From Asterias amurensis (taxonomy: Eukaryota > Echinodermata > Asteroidea > Forcipulatida > Asteriidae), in contig NC_092665.1 of the NCBI RefSeq assembly GCF_032118995.1, positions 16,574,012 to 16,638,011 of the forward strand: a stretch of DNA of 64,000 nucleotides, given 5' to 3'. Below the pieces are notes generated by a model. That model saw only the letters and a list, made by a program, of their open reading frames with translations. It was not told where the DNA came from and ran no database searches. A program made the translations under genes and the position numbers. Each line of letters starts with the position of its first letter. The first letter of the stretch is position 1. Shown here in pieces: positions 55,290 through 64,000 of this stretch.

Positions 55290-55383
55290 TCGAGATACTC
55301 TGTTGCCGTCTTGTGAGACGTATTTCCAGCTGTCTTCTCAATCAGTGCACTACGTTTTATTTGTTTCCATCACATTAAGCTCG

Positions 55384-55391
55384 CTTTATAT
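55384..55391 (-). promoter_or_regulatory. TATA-like box of receptor B
   Basis: gatataaag on the minus strand, 95 bp upstream of the ATG. A start site ~30 bp downstream would leave a ~65-nt 5' UTR. Inferred from sequence and distance. Confidence 0.5.
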
Positions 55392-55695
55392 CCCCAACAG
55401 CTGATGCGTTATTCACTTGCGTCTTGCAAATGCACCATCTCTATAGCCTAGTCAAATACAGTCAAATCTATAAATACTCCATGGTATTTTTTTTTTCTTT
55501 TCTGATTTATATTTTTTTTTGTATCCGCAGTTTCTGAGGCGGATGAATTTTTAACCGTCATGATTGTCAAGGCGACTCTTAGCAGCGAGTTTTAAAAACA
55601 AAACGAAAATAAGTGTTTCTAGAAAAAAGTTTGAAGGCGGTATATTGATTAGCGACTGCAGTATGGGTGCGGTAACCGGTGTGGCATCATATTAT

Positions 55696-55847
55696 GGGTG
55701 CGTTCGTTTAGCTTCCCGGGGTCGACCCCGGTGTGTGGCGGTGTTTTTATCCAGGATGAACGTGTGCAGATAATTACCCACGTTCGTCCTGGGAAAAAAA
55801 ACCGCCACACACAGGGGTCGACCCAGGGGAGCTGAACGAACGCACCC
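55696..55847. mobile_element. 152-bp hairpin MITE
   Basis: The termini gggtgcgttcgttt and its near-inverse aacgaacgcaccc enclose two arms that pair almost throughout (cggggtcgacccc, gtgtgtggcggt / accgccacacac, tgaacgtg / cacgttc). Non-coding. The superfamily is not assigned and no clear target duplication is visible. Confidence 0.8.
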
Positions 55848-55859
55848 CTCCCCCATTAT

Positions 55860-55980
55860 AACGAACTGTGTACAAACTACGTCTGATAGCGCCCTCTTTT
55901 TAATCCTACTCCTCTTGTCCGTGTTAATTCAAAATCCCCGGTGGACAGATTTCCATGAAACACCAGTTTGGGGTTTTGAC
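55860..55980. repeat. Dispersed repeat containing gatagcgccctct, copy 2
   Basis: ctgtgtacaaactacgtctgatagcgccctct resembles the segments at about 36,040 and 63,160, including the preceding gtgtacaaact at the first. Confidence 0.55.
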
Positions 55981-55989
55981 TCGGACTAT

Positions 55990-58685
55990 GTGTCAAAAGT
56001 TTCGGGTCAACTTGATAGAGTTTTATGTCAGTTTTGTTATTTTTTTTTATTGGAGGGGAGGGGGGGGGGTGGGTTTGGGCCTACTCAAACGAGGAAGAAG
56101 CTTGTAGTAGTAAACTACAATACATTTTACCAAATTATAAGATATCATGAAGATGTTGCTTCCCAACTTAATTGGACAAGAACTTTAAAAACCGCGAACT
56201 AAAGCTACATATCTCGTTGTTACCAAATCAAATTGAATTGAAATATACAAAGGTCATTACTCATTAGTAATACTCAAAATGAAGAAAATGAACAAATCAA
56301 TACTAGAGCCGAGATTTGATCATCGTATGCAGAATTGACTTTAATCAAATTAACCACGAATTTAAAGACTGGTGTTCTCATTGTTGATGAGCAATTTAAG
56401 AATAAAATTTAATTGTAACTTGGTAGAAATATTGTTTTGCGGTATGAAATTTAATCAAATGCAACGATTCGGAAATTACTCTTATCAAACTATTAAAGAA
56501 ATCGGGGAATGGTGTTCTCATTGTTGCAATTAGATTTGTAGTAAATTGTAGAATTTTTGTGGTAAAATAAAGTACGATACAACGACGTCATTTTCGTAAA
56601 ACAAAACAGTTTGAATCTATCACAAATCTATTGCTGTCTTCTTTTAGATGTTTGTATCACAGTTCTGTTCTTAATTTTACCAAATTAAATAAGCCCAATG
56701 CGACCTTTACTATTTCGGAGTTATTATTGTGTTTTCTCGAAGCCGTTCCCTCCTTATTTCTAAATCGAAAACTACCGGATTGGATTGAATCTTCCTTGAT
56801 CCTTTGATGCATCACTTTACCAAGGATGTCGAATTTTTTCGAAGAGAAAAAAAAATTACTTTAAACTGTGTCTTCTAAATAACCGTGGATATATCGAAGA
56901 TTCGACAGAAAAACGTGCGCGTGCGGCATGCCTAAGGTTTAAGATAAAATGTTTTAGTTTAATGAAAAAACACTTCTTTTCAGACCCAGCGTGCAGTATT
57001 GCACAATAGACATTGCTTCCAGAATGTCACTACTACCTTGACCCTGTGAAGAAACACAATGAGCTAACATACCTGGCACCAACGCAACACAATGTGCCAA
57101 GATGTCTGCAAGTTTGTTTGAACACCGCTAAGGCATAAATGAAGACGTATGTTTTGACTGCACTCGCTCACAATCAAAAACGTGTATTTTGTAGTTTTCC
57201 CTTTTTTTCATTTAGTGAAAAATGTCCTTCGTGCTTTTCACTAGGGAACACCTTAAAGGATGAAACTTTCGTAGAGAGGTAAATATCCCGACTGAAACAT
57301 AATGAACCGGCCAATATTGGCAGCGAACCCCAACGTCACTATAAACTAAATCATGAACATCGAGAATATCAACTATTTTTTGCAAAGCATCCACAACCAT
57401 ATCTAAAAATAATATGTAACTGTTATTATATGTTTCCTGTAAACTTAAATAACACAACGGGAAGTTTGAACATCCTCTTCAGAACAACAAATTGTGTTAC
57501 TACAACAATACATTGTCAACAAGGACACAAGATACACCCAGTTCTTCATTAATACAAGTAATACAGAACAGCTCATTATTATAACACAAAACCCTTTGTT
57601 TACTATCATCTCGAAGGATTCTTATTAAAATGTATTGATCACCTCAAAGAATCAATATTAAAACAGCATGAGGGAGAGGACTTAGGATCGATTCAAGAAT
57701 GATAGCATTTTCTTTAAAGGAAGAGAAAACATTTCTAAATGTCGCCCCACCTACGAGCAAGGCTGGCTTTGAAAGTAAGGCATTACGCAGCTGTAGCCTG
57801 AACGTCTGACGTCACACCTCGAAGCTCATGCATAACGCTAGATACAAGCTTGAATTATGCCGCAGTTCTCGAACAAGTGAAACGGCATAAAACCTGAAGA
57901 CATTTGAATCATCAGTCCATCACTGTGTTTTGTAATGTCTTCTCAAATGTGACTCTTATTATGTGTTTTTTCTCAACTATTTGATGAGCAAACAAACCAT
58001 ACTCATTTTTTAGTTTTGGCAGAAAGTGCCTGTTTTGGGATGGACGTACATATTTTGTTGTTAGATAATGCATTGTGTTTGAATCATGTTGTAAGGTTTT
58101 GTATCTCATTAATATTTTGATACTCCTACAAGTAAGCCATTTTAACGGCTGCGTCCATGAAAACATTTCCAATGGAAATAATATCAATACTATTTTAGTT
58201 TGTAGCATCCCTGCAGACCATTTAATCTAGGCCTTCTACTCTAGATGTTTCCTTTCAGACGGTTCCGGGAAAACCCTGAACATTGTATCTATGACTACTA
58301 CAAAAATACACCGTAATTAATAATTTGGTTATGTGCTTACACCACTTATACTCGAAAAAGACTAACTGGGCCTCGTTTCTAACTATTAAATAACAAATGC
58401 GCTAGGGAATAATAATAAAGCTGTTTGTTCATTGTTGTTTAATTTTGCCCTTTATGATTATATTATAAACCACATCATCCGGAGGGAGAGTTACGACAAC
58501 TTGTGAATATTGTACCCGTAAAAACGAATTGCGAACACGGGGTGCCAGACTAGTCTGTCCATTGAGTTGCGCTGCATTTGGAGACAAAATGGCGTCCAGC
58601 AACCATGTGATCAAAGATGACTGCTCCCTCTATGTCGCAACTCTTCCAATATACGGCTCTGACATCGTATAAATACGCCCTGACT
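55990..58685. other. Intergenic region between receptors B and C
   Basis: No gene recognised. A G-rich stretch lies at 56,054-56,075. The remainder is AT-rich. Confidence 0.5.
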
Positions 58686-61600
58686 TCAAGAACCTGACGG
58701 ATGTACTTTGTTATCCTCTCCACTGAATCCAAATGAACGCCCTTCACGACTCTGGAAGATGCTACTTGGTCGCTCTCGATTCTGCATCATAGTATTCCCA
58801 TCCTGTTCACCAACCTTCTTAAAGATGATAGCGTAAATCTTAGAAATGTATACACACCCCAGTGTAACATAGCCATTAACTAGAAGAACCAGGCTAACTG
58901 ATGTTACTACAATAATGGCTGTCCCACCAGTAAAGTACATTGGCAAGGCGGCTAGGATGAACAAAAGGGTGGTATAGACGCTTGCCACGTAGAACCGAGC
59001 CTCGTTGAAGTTACCAGGGACTTTACGGGCTTTGTAAGCAAAGAAGCAACATGCAAGGAGCAGTAAGAAGTTGTAACCCATTGAGACGACGAAACCAAAC
59101 CCAAGATTGCAGACAACTTCAACGGTCCTCCTGTGAATGTTTGAAGATGGACTTGGAAACAGCTCCCGCACGGTGGACCATGTGCCTGGGATCGATAGGG
59201 CGGTGATGAACATCAGAATCGGCTGAAAAGAGACAAGTAGAATTTGAAACTTTTGATGCATGGTGGGAGTACAATATTAAGGTAAGGTTTGCGGTGGCAC
59301 CAACGGGTGCATTTTAGCGGTCGTAACCCACAACTGTTTCGGTTTTCGTTATGTAACATAATTTTAACATGATAATGTGGGGAATACTCCTGAAGACAAA
59401 CGAGCATACTAATCGAAACGTTGAGTTGTCAAACCACCGGTTCTTATCGGAACCCAATTTACGAAAAGACAATGTGTGCAAAAAAAATGGTTTCGTCACA
59501 AACCTCACTTAAAAAGAGACAAGTGAAGACGACATTGAAACTGATGTGCTTAAATGTAGCTTATGTGACTACCTTCTTTTCAATGGCTTTTATTTGTAGG
59601 GACAGTATTCAATTGTTGCAAACTGATATGACATGTGGTACAAATGTCTTGACCCTATTGGAGTCTTCTTAGCCTTTGATAAAGACATTTGAGAATTTTA
59701 CTTTGCGAGTTTATGAAATGATGCCTTCTGCAGACACGAGTTGTGTGCCTCTGCGTTTTGTTGTGATTTGAGGTAGGCCTAATATAATACTTCAATCTTA
59801 CCTGAATACTAACTAACACTGCGACAATCACCAACTGGGCTGTAGGTCCCGTGAACTTTGGTCGTTTGACGGTCTTACTGCTACTCTCAAAGATCCTGTA
59901 GATGCGATTGACTTTGAGGAATAGAGGGGCGTACATTAGGGTGAACGAGAGGGCGTACAGGCTCTGGGCGACCCCACAGATACTGACACTCGGTGGCAGG
60001 AGAAGAGGAAACACCGAAACAAAAGCTAGAATCAGTCCAAAGATGTTGACTGCACTGAGCTCTCGACTGCTAGCTTTGATCAGAGCATGGTTCCGGTACC
60101 TGATCATACCACATGAGGTCACTATAGAGAGTAGCAACCCTAGAGATGTCATGAAGCTTATAAACACGACTGCAGGGTCATGCCATGTGACCGTACGTCC
60201 AATGAGTTTCTCGCACATGGTGAAGTTAATGTTGGGCCATTCATTCTGTTCACAGCTCACGCATTCTGTTCCAACCACGATATCATCAACTCTACATGCT
60301 TGACACTTCCAGCAGCATCTCTTTGTGGAATCAATCACCTCAATATAACCAGGATTACACTCGTCTCGACACACAGATATCGGCACATCTCCCGTACCGC
60401 CAGCCCATTGCAATAAACTTGAATTAATCTCCAGTTGCTCCCAGTACGGCTTTGTTGAACTCCACGTTCCAACTTCAACCAATTCTAAATTTCCCTCATT
60501 GCTTCTCTGCAAGTTCTTCACTATAACCTGAGCAGGAACAAAGTCATGCTCGAAGAAAAATTCACCCCTTGTCCCCAAGAACTCTACGGTTCGCAGATTC
60601 TCTAGGATGGATCTTTGTATATTCTTGTCTCGTAAGAGGCAGTCTGTGATCGAGCTGTTACAACTCAGAGCCAAGATAGTGTCATCCAGAGCATAAGCTA
60701 AAGCCAAGACGGCGTCGATAGTGGGAGCTAGAGTTGGCAGCTCTTTGCTGAATCCCTCCTGGCTAGCTTCATTACAGATGTCAGATCCTCCACAGAACTC
60801 ATCAAACCAGGGGTTTATATTGTTCGTCTGGTTGCCTTTCAACAAAGACCGAAAGTATTCCTCGAATTCCATAATCTCAGGTTTCCTGAATTGTATGAAG
60901 AGCCCACCAAGCGCTTCGGCGTTACCGATTAGTTCCTTCTCCCAGGTGTTGCTGGACAGCCAGGTTCGTTCCAATGGTGGGTAAGCACCCTGAACAGACG
61001 ACATTACGGCACTAAAAGCTGATGCAGACGACACTAAAACGACGACTAGTTTGGCGTGAGGATGGGTCTGAAGCATTGTTACCATTTGTTGTAGTTCATC
61101 TTCAGTTGGATCTTCACTGAGCTCTGCTTCTGCATATAAGCAGATACCAAACACTTCAAGAAGGTTTACGATATCTTCTTCTAGATGATGAATTTCGTGA
61201 TCATCGGAAAATATCATCGCTATATACTCCCATTCAAAGTACAATAATATGTTCACAATGGCACTAGCTTTGTAGCTATCTGATGGGATGGTACCGAAGA
61301 AGTACGGGTGGCCATGCTCACCGTGGAGCTCCTGGTCCGTCGCCCCGTACGAAACCAACGGTCGCTGGAAGAGTTGAGCTGTATTGATTGCCACTTCGGT
61401 TGTATAAGTCTCTCCAGTGCCTACTATTCCAATGACATGCTTGGTATCTCCTCCAATAGTGGGTCCAGGGATGTTACAGAAATCACCCTCTAGAGATGGC
61501 TGAGCCCCTAGGACCAGAGACAGCGAGCCCCAGGTTGCATACTCCGGCCAGGAACAGTCGTCATAGATGATAAACCCTAGAGTTACGTTTGGAAGTACAG

Positions 61601-61853
61601 AGTCATCTTGGTTGATAGTCATCACAGCAAACGCCATGGCTTCGGTTAACTGTAAGGCCGAGACTGGGTATAGTCCTTCGCAATCCTCTTTCGAATATTC
61701 CCCGTCTGCACCGCCATGCAGGGAAAATAACCCACCAAGATAAATGTCTCCAGGTTGGACATAACTCGTGCAAACTTCAGCCGGTATGTATGTACCCATG
61801 CAGCTAACACTTTGCATCAGCACCAATGTTATTATTACACAGTGCACATACAT
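58686..61853 (-). CDS. Class C GPCR C (mGluR-like orphan receptor)
   Basis: Exons 61853-59802 and 59222-58686; 862 aa. Same layout as B: signal peptide (MYVHCVIITLVLMQSVSC), Venus-flytrap with VSALQLTEAMAFAVMTINQD, nine-cysteine linker (CRDECNPGY ... CCWKCQACRVDD ... CVSCEQNEWP), TM1-3 and KVNRIYRIFESSSKTV. The donor follows VSIQ in phase 0 and exon 2 starts PILMFITAL, with NFNEARFYVASVYTT. Compared with B, the conserved Pro of the TM7 motif (PKLY) is Ser (SKIY), and the S165 position is Thr. T188 and D208 equivalents are kept; R78 and Y74 are Leu and Ser. Parts of the flytrap are almost identical to B at the DNA level. Ligand unknown. Confidence 0.94.
59223..59801 (-). other. Intron of receptor C
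   Basis: 579 bp; donor gtaaga, acceptor gtctcttttcag. Same position and phase as in A and B. Confidence 0.85.
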
Positions 61854-61906
61854 CTTTATTTACTCCAGATGTAAAATCATCAGTACGTAGCTTTTATCAA
61901 TAAGTG

Positions 61907-61914
61907 CTTATATG
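61907..61914 (-). promoter_or_regulatory. TATA-like box of receptor C
   Basis: catataag on the minus strand about 55 bp upstream of the ATG, comparable to the box of receptor B. Weak match; inferred. Confidence 0.4.
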
Positions 61915-62039
61915 CAGCATATAAAAATGATAACTGCTGTTCTCTTCGTCCTCATGAAATATGAGGAAGAAGTGAACAATGCTAGCGGTTTTCCCCAATG
62001 TACGGCTTTGTTGTGACGTATAGACGTGGCCGACCTTAA

Positions 62040-62422
62040 AGGAACACGTTGCCTTGGATCGGACGAGTTGGTCGATAAAAAGCGTTTGTAACCGTTTTTT
62101 TATAAATTGCATATGGTTGGAAAGATGTTTTAAAAGTAGAATACAATGATCCACACAAGTTTGCCTCGAAATTGCCTGTTTTTTCTGTTACTGTGTGAAC
62201 TAACACGGTTGGCCATTTATGGGAGTCAAAATTTTGACTCCCATAAATGGCCGACCGTGTTAGTCGACGAGGTAAAAGGAAAACCGTGCAATTTCGAGGC
62301 ATGTTTGTGTGGATCATTGTATTATACTTTTACAACATCTTTCTACCCATACGCATTTTATAAAAAACGGTTACAAACGCCTTTCAAAGACCAACTCGTC
62401 CGATCCAAGGCAACGTGTTCCT
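62040..62422. mobile_element. TTAA hairpin MITE (HP-1), intact copy, 383 bp
   Basis: TTAA on both flanks (62036-62039, 62423-62426) and the same length to the base as the copy at 19,727. The palindromic arms centre near 62,230. It lies ~190 bp upstream of receptor C. Confidence 0.9.
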
Positions 62423-62426
62423 TTAA

Positions 62427-63160
62427 GGCCAATACAGCCATTAGATTCAGGTTGTTCGATTCACAAGGTTTGGTGTGGTTGGAACCTGTATTTAAACCTC
62501 TATAAACACAATCAAATCACCAATGTGTATGACGTTGAAGTCAAGTCAGTGTGTTTTTAAATTGAAGTGGTTCAGATAGTTTTCAGATCAATGGTTTCGT
62601 TTGATAAGTCGGTATTTTTAGCCTTCGTATGAATACGTTTTCTCGACCATTGAGAATTTAGATCAATTGGATGTTAGGAGGAGTTTTTCATTAAGATGGA
62701 TGCTCGACCTGTTTAAATTTGCGTAAATGACTTTAAGAGGAAAGATAGAAACTGATGGCCCGTTCCCAAGATTGCTTTTGAGAAAACTTCATTAATTAAT
62801 TTTCCGCTCGAGAAATTCAATTGATGTTTCCTCCTTGTACGATTATATTGAGTTTAATTATTTTATTGATTAGAAGCTAGCTTACTAACAATGAGGATGA
62901 CGTATTAGAAAAAGGTGGCTTATGAAAATGCAATCGGCCGAAAAAATTTCCCTTTATACAAATTTCATACAATTATATGAAAAAATGCAAACATTTCCGG
63001 AAAAATAAAATACAAGAAAAATTACAAAAACACCAACTGTAATAAAAGAATAAAGAAATTAACAGCAATTTTTTTTAACTAACAGTGTGTTCGTGAATAA
63101 GGAAGAGAACATAATATTTTAAAGGTGCATGCTGTGTGGCAGGGGATTTAATAAGTGCGA
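62427..63160. other. Gene-free AT-rich stretch
   Basis: No gene or known element recognised. Confidence 0.5.
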
Positions 63161-63174
63161 ACTGTGTAAAAAAA

Positions 63175-63346
63175 AAATCTGATAGCGCCCTCTTTTGAAT
63201 CATTTTCCTTCAGCCTATATTATTTTCCCATCTATAATGGGGAACAGAATCTCTGGGGCAGATTTCTCTATGACACCGTTATTATTTTGCATAGGAAATG
63301 AAACGATGATAAATTCCAAACAATGTGTCAACAGAGGGCGCTACTC
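63175..63346. repeat. Small inverted-repeat element, gatagcgccctct family, copy 3
   Basis: tgatagcgccctctttt at the left and acagagggcgctact at the right form inverted ends ~165 bp apart. The interior carries ttccttcagcctatattatt, shared with the copy at 36,040. Confidence 0.6.
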
Positions 63347-63630
63347 TTGATACACGTTGACAACGATCCCTTCCTCAGCTAATTGAGACGATCACATTTT
63401 TATTAATAAACACTTTATAATTTAAGACAAGAGGTCAGTTTCTCATACACAAGTTAATATAATTTCTATCGTATGCACTTTCTACAATGTTTTTGGAAAA
63501 CTGTTCAAAAATCTCCTACACATATACAGGTGCCTTGACCTCCTTCGTGAGCTTTGAGCTGTGTATTTCAATAGGTTTTTTTCCAGTTGCATGAATGCCC
63601 TGTAAAAAGACAGTTCAGTTGAGTTCTTTC

Positions 63631-64000
63631 TTACAGGTCGAAGAAGTAGCACTTATCTCTTGCATTCATGTTTTCATCAGCAGCTTCATGACGAGTTGCG
63701 TTGTTCAGCTGACAAACCATCTTCCCTGAGCCATGTTCCATCAGCAGATTGAAGGAGCGACATCGGGGCTCTGATCGGCACGCCTTCCCGCACGACACCA
63801 CACCATCAGCCCGTACCTCCTTCATGACGTGACCGACCAGGCACTGGGATTCAACACGGCCACCAAGACCGGTCTGAAGGCTAAATACTTGGGTGGTTGT
63901 GTTAATATGGTACTCGCAGGTCGCGTACTTTGTTTTAAGACCTTTACATGGCTTGTTCATCCATTGGCTCATCGCACCATCGGCGATTGACATTGCCACA
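63631..64000 (-). CDS. 3' end of a secreted protein: C-type-lectin-like tail plus PAN/Apple domain (partial)
   Basis: An open frame enters from the window edge and ends at a stop at 63631. The last ~70 residues (CLVGHVMKEVRADGVVSC, then CRSEPRCRSFNLL, then CQLNNATRHEA and CYFFDL) match the cysteine pattern of PAN/Apple domains, which bind proteins or sugars outside cells. The part before it, DGAMSQWMNKPCKGL then YATCEYH, resembles the end of a C-type lectin domain (W...PC......CE). The start lies outside the window; an intron between the two parts (possible acceptor gccttcag near 63,871) cannot be excluded. PAN assignment is good, lectin assignment moderate. Confidence 0.7.
   Translation of the reverse strand, partial: VAMSIADGAMSQWMNKPCKGLKTKYATCEYHINTTTQVFSLQTGLGGRVESQCLVGHVMKEVRADGVVSCGKACRSEPRCRSFNLLMEHGSGKMVCQLNNATRHEAADENMNARDKCYFFDL

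Noticed and set aside
59655-59801. Extension of receptor C past VSIQ
   Set aside because: The read-through lacks homology and the gtaaga donor, with the class C continuation in the next exon, shows it is intron.

Overview
ORGANISM. This is animal nuclear DNA, AT-rich and intron-rich, crowded with short palindromic (MITE-like) elements, tRNA-derived SINEs and decayed LINEs. The protein families (a ClC-2-like chloride channel and a tandem set of orphan class C GPCRs) and the repeat landscape fit an invertebrate deuterostome, most likely an echinoderm such as a sea star. The species is an inference. LAYOUT. 1-9.6 kb: no host gene, but nested transposable elements. A 383-bp-class TTAA hairpin element is split by a ~4.1 kb element with ~650 bp inverted repeats, which in turn holds a 69-bp tandem array and pieces of two LINEs. 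9,745-37,013 (+): one complete ClC-2-type chloride channel gene of 23 coding exons (835 aa when spliced from the short first exon), with a second possible N-terminus (209 extra codons) opening at 13,417. 41.5-61.9 kb (-): three intact class C (metabotropic-glutamate-receptor-like) GPCR genes, here called A, B and C, plus one relict 3' exon. Each intact gene has only two coding exons: a giant exon carrying signal peptide, Venus-flytrap, cysteine-rich domain and TM1 to early TM4, and a second exon carrying the rest. 63.6-64 kb (-): the 3' end of a secreted protein with what looks like the tail of a C-type lectin domain followed by a PAN/Apple domain. MOST UNUSUAL. Inside the ClC gene three different exons have been tandemly copied across an exon-intron boundary. 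Fourteen tandem 76-bp units begin with the start of exon 14 and carry its 3' splice site. Seven degenerate ~100-bp units repeat the start and splice site of exon 6. One 175-bp duplication repeats the end of exon 3 with its donor. The result is a gene with many near-identical decoy splice sites beside the true ones. HOW THE GENES RELATE. The ClC channel and the GPCR cluster look functionally unrelated neighbours. The GPCRs are a local duplication family with signs of sequence exchange between B and C, and their ligand pockets lack the residues that bind the distal carboxylate of glutamate in mGluRs. They are therefore probably receptors for some other small molecule.
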